The notes: generated by a model not told the origin, from the letters alone. Counted from the stretch's first letter, positions 44,111 to 56,990 are shown. The stretch is 64,000 nt of DNA from Crocodylus rhombifer (GCA_038503035.1 JAVSML010024005.1:852724-916723), one strand, 5' to 3'. Made by a program: numbers and translations.

Positions 44111-47100
44111 AACATTATACCTAATACATCTACTAAATGCTATTTTAAACATTTCTCAATATAAAGGAAAATTTCCCAGCTGCAAAGGTTTGCTTCTATA
44201 ATAATTCAATGCAGCCCTGTGGTCAGGGTTTGAAACTGGACACTGGTCCTTTTGCAGATGCTAAACATGTCTCAGTAACCACACCTCGCCCATCATTGCC
44301 ATGACAGTCAGCTGTCCTTGGTAGAGCTGCAGCAGCTGTTGAAGTCTAACACTGAACCTGGCAAGCTAAGTAGACTGCACACATTTTCTGCTTTGCATGT
44401 GGCACGTTGAATGTGGTAGTTTCAGGAGAAGGGAAACAGCAGTAGTAGCTTGAGAAAAAGTCAGTTTTCCAATAAATATGTTCAGCAGTAGTCAGACCAC
44501 GTTGTCTTTTGCTAAATGATTGTCCCTGTGAATCAACTCCATGAAATATGTGTTTAACCTTCATCTGCAGCTAATGTGGTTTCTCCCTGATCTGCTCCAC
44601 AGTGAGTCAAATGTTCTGCAACTGGGAATCACAGCAACACAGTTTCTCTATTTGGATTTATTAAATGTGGGGCCATTTGTCCTAAACACCTCTGCCATGC
44701 CAGTTGGAGAGATTTATTTCCAGAACAGTAGAGAGAGTGATGGGAAGAAACACAACTGTCCAGAATAAGTATCTGGGACTCTACTTGTCATGCCAAACCT
44801 TTCAAATAATGTGGAACATCTTGTCTTCTCTCCAGCTCTAGCTCTTTATCTCAGATTCTGCAGCAGTGTGCTGTGACCATTAAGAACCTGCTGTCTGTCT
44901 GTCCCTAAAAGAATTGGCTTCCATGGCCAGGGAAATTCCTGAGGCTGCAAGTTTAGCAATGCCTTCCCTTGAATGGAGTTCTGGACATGTTAGGCAACAA
45001 AGATGCTATGGCTAGATGAAAAACAGAAGCTTTTCCTAAGTTTAATTGGTCAGATTGAGCTGTCCTCTCATCATCCATAATTAATTTCAGACATGTGGTA
45101 GGTCCTTCACTCCAGAATGCATTTCCTTCAGGAAGAGCTATGGTTTGAACATGCCCCCTGAGATATGAGTCTCGCTGAGTTGTACTGTGTCTGCCCCTGA
45201 GTGCTGCTGCCTGAGCATTATCTTTGACAACCACAATAGGGTGTTTCCACTGAATAGGCTATCTAATTTGAGTTTTCTTTGAGAGCATTATCTGAGCCCT
45301 TTTATTCCTGAGCACGGCTTAAAAACTTCATTGTCTTTTATTTGCATGTTTGTTTCAGATATTTTTTTGCTAGATCTACCCATATAAAATCTTTCTTTTC
45401 TGGGGTGCAGAGCTGTAGGAGGCTGTTTCTAGATCCTCAAAGGCTGTTTCTGAGGGTGGTTTTATTTCGGCTGTATCGTGACAAGTTTGAAGTGAAATGA
45501 GGAACTGATGCAGCCTAAACTGGGTAATAGCCAGGTGTTATCCCTATGGAAATAGGAAATGAAACAAGCTGAATGTTGATTTTAAAATCACTCATTTCAG
45601 TGGCTTTTGTTGAAAAAAGGCAGCAAAAACTGGCATAGCTCTTGCTGTCAGTTGCAACAATGTATTTCCGAACAAGGCAGCTGAAGTCACAATTACTGTA
45701 GTTTATAGTTTTGTAGCTGAAGAGTAGAACTGGCCTAGCTATTAATTAACTAGATAATAAGGTTTAGATCCTCAAACATATTTATGAACCTGATTCCTGT
45801 TTAGGTGCTTAAATATCACTGAGGATCTGGACTTCCAAAGGCTCCAAAATAATAATGAAGATTGCAGATGCCCTCTACTGAATGCAACAGCCTTCCCAAA
45901 TAATTAGTTACTAAAAAAGCTCTTTAAAGAGTTGCTGTCAACTTGTTTTCAACCCCTAATATAGATTATGACTGAAATTTACAAAGGTCAGAGCCTTAAG
46001 TTCAACACTGACATTAATATTGAAGAGTTGAAAGAAATGATCCAGCTTTCAGAAGTGCGGACATCAGTTTCCATTGACGTCAATTTAGGTTGTGGGTACT
46101 GAGCAGCTGTGAAAATCAGACTACTTTTATAGGTGGTTAAATATTTATTTAGGAGCCAAACCTTATTTACAAAAGAAACCTAATCTGAATTTTTATATTT
46201 ATATATATATGCCATTTTAATTCCAATTGAAACTTGCACTAGGTTTTAAACATTTCAGTTTCAGTATTCTCCTTCAGAGGTCTGTGCTCATCCCCAAAAA
46301 TCAAACTGACAAGAATCAAGTATGTGAAACTAAGCAGCATAGATCCACTGTCTAAGTTGAAGGAAACATATCAGCAACAACACAGATAAATAAATAGATT
46401 AGATATTTAACATTCTTTTATGCAGAATAATCTAAGTAATTTTAGAAATATAAATATTTTTTAAAATCATGTCTTGATGGCCTCCCTTAAACAAATGAAG
46501 GAGACTAAGTTAATATTATAGAATCAGGAGTTGAATTTGTAGGCTCCAGATTATGACTTCTAATTTTGAGCTATCTGGGGAGTTAATGTAGGTATATTTA
46601 AGAAAGAGGCTACATTGGTATACGTCATATAGAGATAAGCTGGATAAATTCTTGTAACATTAGTTTTTGTTTAATCTTAAAAGGCTAGTAGATTACATCT
46701 TACTCATACAATGTGTAAAAAGTGGTATGAAAATATCAGGAAGGCTAAGAAATCAGCCCTCTCTCAAAAGTCAGGGAATTGCAAAACTTCAAGTGTTAAC
46801 CTTAAGGGAATGAGCCACACAACTCTCACAAAAAAGTTTTTTTTTTTTTTACTTTAACTGTGCAACAGTGTACTTCCTGTTCATTGCGTGATGTAGCTGA
46901 AATAACAGCAATATGTTAAAGTTTAAATATAACAAAGAAAACAGGAAGAGAAAAAGCTATATGGCTAAATTCAAGTTGTGGTAAGAACCTTAACTTTTGG
47001 ACCTGTCTAACCCACAGAGAGAACTCAGTCCTGCTAAACCACTTCAGCAGGTGTACCTTGAGTGAAGCACCTAAAGCACAACAACCTTGATAGAGACACC

Positions 47101-48671
47101 ACAAATAAGGAACTTCTGAAATGGTCTTCTTTTAATCAATATGTGTTTAACTGCACTGTCTATAACAAATGTATCCTTAATTGAAGATCCTATTTTTTCC
47201 TCAGGATGTCCTAATTAAAGGAGACCATAACAATGGCATAAATAAACCATTCTGGTTTAATACACTGAAATATAAGAGAAATGTCTAACATACATGTGTG
47301 AAAATATCTACTCTAACTAGTCAGGGTTTTTCAAATGCTGAATAATTTCCCTCAAACTGTGACGTTTTCCTTCAGTTCTACACAACTGAAGTTTTGCTAC
47401 TGACTTCAGTGGGATTAGGAACAGGCTCTGAATGAGGAATTTACAGTAAATTGGGTTGGAAATTTCTGGTTTCACCCATTTTGAAGTGCCTCTTGTTAAC
47501 TTTTGAATACCTCTGAAAGTTGGGAAACTCCAAATGCAAATATTTCAGCTTGTGGGAAGAAGGGAAGTGGTCTGTTTTCCATTTTTGAGTAATTTAAGAA
47601 TAGGTTAGGTGATTTTTCTCAGACTTTTCCCCCCTTCCCCTCCAAAAAAATAAACAGTGTGAAGACTCAGTGTGAAGATTTTTTCCAACTCTAAAAACAT
47701 TGTTAACAATAAAACTGAAAAGGGATAGGGGAGATAGAAAAGATGCAAAATCTCAAGACATAACTGTCTAGCATTTACTATCAGTGTACATTTTGCTCTT
47801 ACCATAATATTTTAATCTCTTATTATTTCTCTTTTAAACTGTTTCCCACTGACATTGTTCTCCTGATGCCCCATGGTAACAGGACGGCAATGAGTAGCAA
47901 TCAGCACAGGGTTAACTTTGAGTGACGTCTTTGAAATGTTGACCTTTATTTCAGTGACTTAAGTCAAACTTTGTGTACTCTGAAGGAATGCCTTGTGCTG
48001 GGTCCCCACCAAAGCACCAGCTGCTGTTTGAAACCATCCCCAGAGCAATCCAGTTTTACAAGCTCAGTGCAACTGTTATTAGGAATGATTCATGACTACA
48101 ACCTTGCCTTTTGAGAAAGAAACGTTCTATATTCTCTTGTTTAGTCTACTGACCAGCTGCAGTGTTGTCTCTTGTTTGTTCTTATCAATTCTTGTATGCA
48201 TTTTAATTCCTTACATTTCATCATTTTACTCCGTGGTTTATATCACTTTGCTGCCATGAAAAGGGTGGAATTAGGAAAGTTAGCAAATCAGACAGGAGTA
48301 AGCCAGGAAACAGGCATCCACTGCTATATAATAGTAATAGGGAAATAACTTGTGTAAGTAAAACAAACAAACAAACGAACAAAAACAAACGTTTCTGGCA
48401 CATTGTATCAGCTACTGGCTTCAGCTCTCAGTAGAGAAGAATTTATGTACTTCAGTCACAGGTTGACTGTGTGGGCATGCTCCAGGAAGCTACAGTGTAT
48501 ACAACAGGGGAGGGGGAAGTCCAGAACAGGATGCTAGCTGCATTTAACTTTGCCAGCATTCTAAGCCAAGGCAAAGGAAAGCTGTGGGGCATGGTCATAC
48601 TTTTAGGAGGGAAAGGTATATATTATTCAGCTATGGTAAATGCGTGGTGAATCAGTGGGATGACACTTAGA
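44111..48671. other. Intergenic, no gene seen; short ancient palindromic repeats
   Basis: No exon or RNA gene was recognised. Two short imperfect palindromes are visible: 45765-45830 (AGATCCTCAAA...TTTAGGTGCTTAAA...GAGGATCTGG) and about 46040-46150 (CTTTCAGAAGTGC...CATTGACGTCAA...TGAGCAGCTGTGAAAATCAG). Both fit a class of ancient sauropsid inverted repeats that I know by pattern. A T run lies at about 46837-46851. Confidence 0.55.
48360..48390. repeat. (AAAC)n microsatellite
   Basis: Several AAAC units with one interruption (ACGAAC). Confidence 0.9.
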
Positions 48672-49985
48672 AAAGTTTATTAAGGCCATCCTTGCTGGAC
48701 TGGCCCAGGCTAACATCCTAAGGGATAGCCAGCACGGGTTTGTTGCGGGTAGGTCTTGTTTCACCAATCGCATTTCCTTCTATGACCAGGTGACCTATCA
48801 CCTGGACGAGGGAGAAGAGATTGATGTAATATATCTTGACTCCAAAAAAGCTTTTGATCTGGTATCCCGTGATCACCTCTTGGCCAAACTGGCCAGTTGT
48901 GGCCTTGGCTCCACCACAATCTGCTGACTGGGAAATTGGCTCCGTGGTCGGACCCAGAGGGTTGTAATTGATGGCAGTCACTCATCATGGTGCCCTGTGA
49001 CCAGTGGGGTCCCTCTGTCCTGGGACCCATACTGTTCAACATCTTCATTAATGATGTGGACATTGGAGTCAGGAGTGGACTGGCCAAGTTCGCCGATGAC
49101 ACCAAACTTTGGGGCAAAGCATCCACGCCAGAAGAAGGCGGGTGATCCAGGCTGACCTGGACAAGCTCAGCAAATGGGCAGACGAGAACCTGATGGTGTT
49201 TAACACCAAAAAATGCAAGGTTCTCCACCTTGGGAGGAAAAACCTGCAGCATCCTTATAGGCTCGGAAGTGCTACATTGGATAGCACTACAGAAGAAAGA
49301 GACTTGGGGGTCATCATTGACCGCAAGATGAACATGAGCCTGCAATGCGATGCTGCGGCTAGTAAAGCGACCAAAATGCTGGCGTGCATCCATAGATGCT
49401 TCTCGAGCAAATCCCGGGACGTCATTCTCCCCTTGTACTCGGCCTTGGTGAGGCCGCACTGGAGTACTGCATCCAGCTTTGGGCTCCGCAATTCAAAAAG
49501 GATGTGGAGAAGCTTGAGAGAGTCCAGAGGAGAGCCACGCGCATGATCAGAGGTCAGGAAAACAGATCTTACGATGATAGGCTGAGAGACATGGGACTCT
49601 TTAGCCTGGAAAAGCATAGGCTCAGGGGTGATCTGATGGCCACCTATAAGTTTATCAGGGGTGACCACCAGGATCTGGGGGAACGTTTGTTCACCAGAGC
49701 GCCCCAAGGGATGACTAGGTCGAACAGTCACAAACTCCTGCAAGACCATGTCAGGCTGGACATAAGGAAGAATTTCTTTACTGTCCGAGCCCCCAAGGTC
49801 TGGAACAGTCTGCCATCGGAGGTGGTTCAAGCACCTACATTGAACACCTTCAAGAGTAAACTGGATGCTTATCTTGCTGGGATCCTATGACCCCAGCTGA
49901 CTTCCTGCCCTTTGGGCAGGGGGCTGGACTTGATGATCTCCTGAGGTCCCTTCCAGCCCTGATGTCTATGAAATCTATGACACAG
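48672..49985 (+). mobile_element. CR1 LINE, 5'-truncated, reverse transcriptase 3' part
   Basis: The + strand encodes QHGFVAGRSC, YLDSKKAFDLVSRDHL, a stop (TGA near 48924), [11 protein letters not shown], then after a frameshift [14 protein letters not shown] and [12 protein letters not shown], continuing through CKVLHLGRKN and RRATRMIRGQENRSYDDRLR to LAGIL and TGA at 49888-49890. The catalytic FADD box is intact but the copy has several frame breaks. The 3' end GATGTCTATGAAATCTATGA (to 49980) is a CR1-type tail. Subfamily details (GGGTGACCACCAGGATCTGG) differ from the neighbouring copy. Confidence 0.95.
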
Positions 49986-50811
49986 CAGATGAAATCTTAG
50001 TTTCTGTGTTGTCAGTGGGAAAATTCCCACTGCCTTCAAGTTGGCCAGGAGTTCACCACTGTACTAAAGGTTGAATTTGGTTCTCCATTATAAGATCAGT
50101 TTTCAGTCTCTCTAACTTCCTCATAAGGAAACTGATATTTACATTTTGTACATTTTGAGAATTTTGTACGATGTGTCTTATTCTAGGGTAGAGTTCTTCT
50201 GGGAATCCTATTCATACTATTTGTTCTAGACATAACGTGCTCCAACTTCTCTCAGAACTCTAATGTGTGAGTATGACAGATGGTCAGTTTCCTGAATGTG
50301 TATCTCTGAAGTCTCTTGAGTGTAATCTGTGGTGGGTCTACATGGCACAATACAGTGTACAAGCCAGCTTGGGTGTAGATATAGCATGGTGTCATTAGTG
50401 TAATGTTCTACAAGGACTGATATAACCTATATTTCAGCAGGGTGTAGCTCAGGATGGGCCCGTAGACTGGGTCCAGCCTGCTAATTGATAGGGATGAGGG
50501 GGACCTGGACATTGGTGGGTCACATAAAGGACAGAAAGAGGGAAAGAGATCCCAGAAGTCCCATCAAGAGTTGGCATAAAGGGCAATAGAATGGGATGAC
50601 AGAAGAAAAAGTACAGAAAATGCAGGAAAGAAACTAAGGAGACTCATAGAGGCTGTGTCCACAGAGCACTTTAGGAGACCAGGACCCCAAATCAGCAAAA
50701 TGATTAAATATCTGTTTAGTTTTGGTCATCATTAACCAATAATTTAGAACCTTGTTCTTCTGCAGCTGTCAATCATCTACTTAATGTTGGTGCTCATTTA
50801 AATAAAAATAA
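49986..50811. other. Spacer between two CR1 copies, no gene seen
   Basis: AT-rich DNA. A possible decayed inverted-repeat element begins GGGTCTACATGGCACAAT near 50335 and may end near 50462 (GATGGGCCC). Otherwise nothing was recognised. Confidence 0.5.
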
Positions 50812-53696
50812 CCACTAGAAGCAGGGCTCAAGTGGCTATATACTAATACTAGGAGCGTGGGGAACAAGGAGGATGAACTAGCGCTCCTGGTTGCACTAAA
50901 CGCCTATGACTTAGTGGGGCTGACGGAAACCTGGTGGGATTCATCCCATGACTGGGCGGTACATATCGAGGGCTATAGATTGTACAGAAAGGACAGGGTG
51001 GGGAAAAAGGGGGGAGGGGTTGCGCTCTATGTTAAGGAGCAATATACATCAACCCTCATCAAGACAGAATCAAAGGATGAGGAAGTAGAAGGACTGTGGG
51101 TTAGGCTAAATGGGGGGCAAGGAGAAAAGGATTTGGTGGTAGGGGTCTGCTACAGACCCCCACATCAAGGGGAAGAAATAGATTTGGGGCTCCTGAGGCA
51201 ACTCTCGGAGACCATAAAAGCTAAAGAGGCGGTGGTCATGGGGGACCTAAACTACCCGGACATCTGTTGGGAGACACAGACAGCAAAGTCCCACCGCTCA
51301 CGCAGGTTTCTAACCTGTGTACAGGACCTCCACCTGACGCAGGAGGTACATGGTCCCACTAGGGGGAATGCCTTACTGGATCTGGTATTGGCAACGGGGG
51401 ATGACATAGTAGGGGACCTACAGATCGGTAGCCATCTGGGGGACAGTGATCACCTAAAAATACAATTCAACATAAGGCGTCGAGTGGGTAAGGTAACCAG
51501 TAGGGTGAACGTGCTGGACTTTAGGAAAGCTGATTTCAGTGAACTCAGGCGATTAGTGAAGGACGCACTACAGAGTAGTAGTTTTGAAATGATGGGAGCC
51601 CAAGAAGGGTGGCTGTGCCTTAAGAAAACTATCCTTCGAGCACAAAGCGAGACGATCCCCGTGAGAGGTAAAAGAGGGAAAGGGGCCAGGAGGCTTCCCT
51701 GGCTGACCAGAGAAATCCAGGGCAGACTAAGGGCCAAAAGGGGAGCACATAAAAAGTGGAAACAGGGAGAGATCACCAAAGAGGAATATACCTCTTCTGC
51801 TCGTGCTTGTAGGGAGGCAGTTAGACAGGCCAAAGCTACCAGGGAGCTGAGGATGGCAACCCAAGTAAAAGACAATAAGAAATTGTTTTTTAGATATATA
51901 GGGAGTAAAAGGAAGGCCCAGGGAGGAATAGGACCTCTGCTAAATGGGCAGAAACAATTGGTGATGGACAGAGGGGACAAGGCTGAACTCCTCAACGAGT
52001 TCTTCGCCTCAGTGTTCCTAAGCAAGAGGCATGACAAGTCTCTCACTGGGAGTGTAGGGAGGCAGCAGCAAGGCACCAGACTTCCATGCGTGGACCCTGA
52101 GGTGGTGCAGGGTCACTTGGAAGAACTGGATGCCTTTAAGTCGGCAGGCCCGGATGAGCTCCATCCGAAGGTACTGAAGGCACTGGCCGACATCATTGCA
52201 GAGCCACTGGCGGGAATATTTGAACGCTCGTGGCGCACGGGTCAAGTCCCGGAGGACTGGAAAAGGGCCAATGTGGTTCCCATTTTCAAGAAGGGGAGGA
52301 AGGAGGACCCGGGCAACTATAGGCCAGTTAGTCTCACCTCCATCCTTGGCAAAGTCTTTGAAAAAATTATCAAGGCTCACATTTGTGAGAGCCCGGCAGG
52401 GCAAGTTATGCTGAGGGGAAACCAGCATGGGTTCGTGGCAGGCAGATCGTGCCTGACCAATCTAGTCTCTTTTTATGACCAGGTTACAAAACGCCTCGAC
52501 GCAGGAGGAGGGATGGATGTCGTATACTTGGACTTCAGGAAGGCCTTTGATACGGTATCCCACCCCATACTGGTGAACAAGTTAAGGGGCTGTGACTTGG
52601 ATGACTGCACAGTCCGGTGGGTGGAGAATTGGCTGGAGGGTCGCACCCAGAGAGTCGTGGTGGATGGGTCGGTTTCGACCTGGAAGGGTGTGGGCAGTGG
52701 GGTCCCGCAGGGCTCGGTCCTTGGACCGATACTCTTTAATGTCTTCATCAGCGACTTGGATGAGGGAGTGAAATGTACTCTGTCCAAGTTTGCAGATGAC
52801 ACTAAGCTATGGGGCGAAGTGGACACGCCGGAGGGCAGGGAGCAGCTGCAAGCAGACCTGGACAGGTTAGACAAGTGGGCAGAAAACAACAGAATACAGT
52901 TCAACAAGGAGAAATGCAAAGTGCTGCATCTAGGGAGGAAAAATGTCCAGCACACCTACAGCCTAGGAAATGACCTGCTGGGTGGCACGGAAGTGGAAAG
53001 GGATCTTGGAGTCCTAGTGGACTCCAAGATGAACATGAGTCGGCAGTGTGACGAAACCATCAGAAAAGCCAATGGCACTTTATCGTGCATCAGCAGATGC
53101 ATGACAAATAGGTCCAAGGAGGTGATACTTCCCCTCTTTCGGGCGCTGGTCAGACCGCAGCTGGAGTACTGCGTGCAATTCTGGGCGCCGCACTTCACGA
53201 AGGATGCGGATAATCTGGAGAGGGTCCAGAGAAGGGCCACTCGTATGGTTAAGGGCCTGCAGGCCAAGCCCTACGAGGAGAGATTAGAGAAACTGGACCT
53301 TTTCAGCCTCCGCAAGAGAAGGTTGAGAGGCGACCTGGTGGCTGCCTATAAGTTCATCAGGGGGGCACAGAAGGGAATTGGTGAGTTCCAATATTCACCA
53401 AGGCCCCCCCGGGGGTCACAAGAAATAATGGCCACAAGCTAGAAGAGAGCAGATTTAGACTGGACATTAGGAGGAACTTCTTCACAGTTTGAGTGGCCAA
53501 GGTCTGGAACGGGCTCCCAAGGGAGGTGGTGCTCTCCCCTACCCTGGGGGTCTTCAAGCGAAGGCTAGATGTGTATCTAGCTGGGGTAATGTAGGCCCAG
53601 CACTCTTTCCTGCTTATGCAGGGGGTCGGACTCGATGATCTATTGAGGTCCCTTCCGACCCTAGCATCTATGAATCTATGAATCTATGAATAAGCT
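50812..53696 (+). mobile_element. CR1 LINE, 5'-truncated, nearly intact ORF2 and full 3' end
   Basis: This is the best preserved element in the window. It starts inside the endonuclease domain, keeps the reverse transcriptase, and ends with a tail of three ATCTATGA-type repeats at 53668-53692, the hallmark 3' end of CR1. Compared with a full-length CR1 (about 4.5 kb), the 5' UTR, ORF1 and the very start of ORF2 are missing, the usual result of incomplete reverse transcription. The 5' boundary is somewhere in 50812-50836. CR1 inserts without obvious target duplication and none was seen. Confidence 0.97.
50857..53442 (+). pseudogene. CR1 ORF2 (endonuclease plus reverse transcriptase), truncated
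   Basis: An 861-codon open frame, counted from a GTG at 50857 that is not a real start: the frame is open back to a TAA at 50809-50811 and includes YTNTRSVGNK, so the native N-terminus is lost. Residues 1-210 are an AP-endonuclease-like domain with LTETWWD, GDLNYPDICW (about 129) and the DSDHL motif (about 196). The reverse transcriptase has YRPVSLTSI (about 487), YLDFRKAFD (about 556), VPQGSVLGP (about 614) and catalytic FADDTKLW (about 645). After about residue 844 a one-base shift in a C/G run (near 53400) ends the frame; the remaining C-terminal codons continue in the next frame with one extra TGA near 53489 to TAG at 53592-53594. The loss of both ends argues against autonomous activity. 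Confidence 0.95.
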
Positions 53697-54969
53697 CATA
53701 GGCAGCATCAAAATAAAATGTAATAAAAAAGATGACTGAAAATGTCTAGATTCATTATTAACTATCTGTATTAAAAGGGCACCTTCATGGCCCAGCTGGA
53801 TTAGGACAATATTGTGCAAGGCCTTGTATGCATGAATGATAGTAAGAAGGTCCCTTTTTCATAGAGTATAAAATCTAAATACATAGCTTACAATCTACAT
53901 TTGAGTGGAGTTCAGAAGATACCCCTGAAATATTTCTACGAATTCCATGCCCTTTAAAAGACAAAGTGTTAGATGCTCAGTAAACTAGTAACATTCCTCA
54001 CTACCATGCAATCCTTCATCATTCTCTCATCACCTCCCCTGTTTTCCTCCCAAACTTAATGTTGCCTCCCAATGTAATTTTTGAAAATAAATCCATAGAA
54101 CAAAATCAGTTATAATTAGTTTATAAAATCCAATACCTTAGATAAGACAATAGGCATGGATATTTGTGGGCAATATCTTTTACTGGACCAAATGCATGGC
54201 TGGGAGGTTGGGATAAAGTTATGCAAACTCTCCAATGCAAGGTATTCTTTGTGAGGTCACTCCTTTGTCATGCATTAGTTTGAAGTTTGCATATATATTT
54301 TTACGTTACTGTAAGGCAATGTTAAATCTGTAGTAAATTAAATGGGTTGACAATGAGCCAACAATGAGTGGAGAAGTATTATGTGTTGGTAAGAAGATAG
54401 CTGGACTGGCTGGTAATTCTACTAACTCATCCTGGTAGCAGGTGTTGATGATCCTTCTTGAGAGACGTTAGTAGGTTCTACTAATTCATCAGTGTAGGTA
54501 TGGAAGTCTGGAAGAGAAAAGTTAAAGGATGTTGTCTCTTCTCTTGTGTCACATATCACTTTTTCGCTCACTCCTACTTCACACAGATGATACTTCCTCA
54601 ATCTACCTTAACCATGTATAGAATGGAGAAGAACACACAATGTACTTTAACGGGTCGATTTCCTCTTTGCGAAGCTAGGCATGTACTTCCATCTCTACAG
54701 AACTAGAGCTTCAGCTGATAAATGCTCTCAATAAGCAGAATGAGGAGTGAGGTGGGCATATATTGATGTAAAACCCTACATTTATTCTGTTCCATGTTTT
54801 CCTTTTATTAATAAAAATGTCTTTCTACTCAATATGTCAATCAAGCTGATAATTTACTGAACGCTGATGTATGCTAGCGCTCCCAGGATCAATTAGTTTT
54901 AAAACTTCTGTTGTAGGTAAAGAACATATGTTACCTGTGCTACATGTATCCAATAACCAAGGATCTGGC
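53697..54969. other. Intergenic, no gene seen
   Basis: AT-rich sequence. A repeat-like motif near 54165 (CAATATCTTTTACTGGACCA) resembles the unnamed repeat at 19372. No exon was recognised. Confidence 0.55.
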
Positions 54970-56215
54970 TTTTTCATTTCCCATGGAAAAACAGAAAAAA
55001 ATGTGGTTTTTCCCTTTTAACTGAGAAATATGCAGATTTCCCACTTTTGCAAAGAGCTCTCTGAAGGCTGGCAGAGTTCTAGCCTGCAAGGGGCTGGGGG
55101 GAGGGGGCAGTCAGGCTGAGGGTGCCATGTACATGCTCACACATGCACATGGCTTCCAGGCAGCTTGGAGAACAGCTCCTGCAGGTAAGTCTGCCAGGAG
55201 GTGAGGGGGGATTGAAGCCACCTTAGGGAGGAAGGGAGTTGGGCACAGCTACGGCTTGGGCTCCTGTCCAGCTGAGGTGATGCGCAGGGCTTAGGACCTG
55301 CGGCTGGAATGTGCAGCCGCAGGGCCCCGGTGGGGAGCAGGACAGAGCTGCAGGCAGCTTGTCTGGGGGGCAGAAGGGGGTGGGGCTGGCTCCCCACCGC
55401 TGTTCATACTCCTGGGAGTTTCAGGGATGGCACATGCCCTCCAGATTTGTGCGCGGGGCAGGATTGGGCTACCAGCTGTGAGCTCAGGGCTCCCCAACCT
55501 GCTGCCCTCCTCCCAGGGCCTCTGCAGCCTAGCGGGTGGGACCTGGTGTGGCAGGACAAAGCAGTGCAGGGTGGGGAACTCCTTGCTGCTGCAAGCCCTC
55601 CATCACCCTGGCAAAGTGCCCCCTGCCCGCCCAGCAGCCGCAGGGGTGGCAGCACAGAGTTGTGGTCCTCACTGCCACAAGGTGGGCAAGGGGTGCCTTG
55701 CCAGGGTGGCACAGAGCTTCCAGTACTGGCAATGAGCTTCCCCATCCAGCCCTGCTCTGCCTTGCTGTGCCAGATCTCACCCACTGGGCTGCTCAGGTCC
55801 CAGGGGGAAGGCATCAGGGTGGGGTGCCTGAGTCCACAGTGAACAGCCTACACCTGCCCCCCTGGCATGGGCTCTGCTTTGACCGTGCCACTCGTTGCGG
55901 GGGCAGGTTCCATGGTCCGCTCTGCCACAACAGCTGCCACCTCCCATGGACTGCAGCCAGGGATCAGGTGCTGCAGCAGGGGGCAGGGGCTGCAGACCCA
56001 GGTCCCTAGCCCTACAGCCCTGGCAGCTGGGGGCCCCCTCCAGCAAGGCTGGGGCGTGTGGGGGCCTGTCGGTGGGGAGTGACGGGCACCAGCAGTGCTG
56101 GGGGCTGTGGCTTGAGAGTGAGAGGCCTGGACCTGAATCCTAGTGAGTGAAGGGGCAGGGGGAGCTCTGATTTTCCCTGATAAAAATCCAAAAATCAAAT
56201 ACCAAAATTTATAGG
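54970..56215. repeat. GC-rich repeat-like block, class unknown
   Basis: The left edge is A/T-rich (CATTTCCCATGGAAAAACAG) and the right edge similar (TTTTCCCTGATAAAAATCC), bounding a G/C-rich core (about 55060-56160). This edge/core layout matches non-autonomous hAT-like elements, but clean termini and an 8-bp duplication were not found. The many open frames on both strands (for example 55309-55842 + and 55404-55814 minus) lack recognisable domains. I saw no convincing CpG-island promoter or splice sites. Confidence 0.4.
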
Positions 56216-56299
56216 TATTTAGAATTTATTCTTTTATAGTGATTATATAGTTATAGTATAGTTGTATAGTTATAGTATTCTATTATTGTTTATTTCACC

Positions 56300-56321
56300 A
56301 ACACACACACACATATATATA
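56300..56321. repeat. (CA)n(TA)n microsatellite
   Basis: An ACACACACACAC run followed by ATATATATAC. Confidence 0.92.
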
Positions 56322-56496
56322 CTGGTGTTTCATTTTAATAATGGATTTGGGGGTTTTAATCAGAATTTGCAGGGTGGGGGTTATCAGAGAATTTGTGATT
56401 TCTACACAGAGAAAACCAGGTTCCCTGCCAGTAACATAATCTTTTTCACACACAGCGGAGTTAGGGTGCTGAGGTGTGAGTGAAGAGGTCACTGTA

Positions 56497-56616
56497 GGTG
56501 TATCTACACATTGCCGTAAGGTTATGCACTGTGCGCACAGAGCACTGTTAGTTTTCGCTGCTACGTCACCGGGTGGGGAAGGGCTGGGTGGGGAAGGTTG
56601 ATGTGTAGACATGCCC
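56497..56616. mobile_element. Small inverted-repeat element (120 bp)
   Basis: The left end GGTGTATCTACACATTGCC and the right end (GGGCATGTCTACACATCAAC on the minus strand) are terminal inverted repeats. The flanks TGTA (56493-56496 and 56617-56620) may be a 4-bp duplication. Same group as 26351 and 39875. Confidence 0.75.
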
Positions 56617-56867
56617 TGTAACATGAAGGGAGAGGCTACATTGCTTAAATGGCTATTTCTAGGTTAGTAGACATCTAAGGTTTTATGAGGTAGAGGAGTT
56701 ATTATATGAAAAGTATAGTACTTTGTTACGGTAGGCTCCATCAAGGCCTAATTTCACCTTTTACTGTTTCCTAATTAAGTTTTTTATTTCCTTATTAATG
56801 TTATTATTTTATGTTTTTAGAGTATTGGTGTGCAGAGTCCCCATCAAAATCAAGCATTGCATTAGTC

Positions 56868-56990
56868 CAGTGATTTTCAACTGAGGTACCATGAGCTTCT
56901 GTTAAGGGTGCTGCAGGGTACTCTACAATATTAGCACTAGGTGATGTGCAAGCTTCTACACATGATTCAGAAGATAAACCTAGAGATTTC
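56868..56990. mobile_element. hAT-like fragment, left end
   Basis: It begins CAGTGATTTTCAACTGAGGT, a Charlie-type terminus, followed by GTTAAGGGTGCTGCAGGGT as in the fragment at 24597. No right end was located. Confidence 0.5.

Noticed and set aside
51450..53267. Minus-strand open frames (208, 136, 160 and 103 codons) under the CR1
   Set aside because: They are shadows of the CR1 ORF2 on the opposite strand.
55137..56198. Dense open frames on both strands, briefly considered as a CpG-island first exon of JAK2
   Set aside because: Many frames are open simultaneously, CpG is not strikingly enriched by eye, no donor or start fits JAK2, and the block resembles a non-autonomous repeat.
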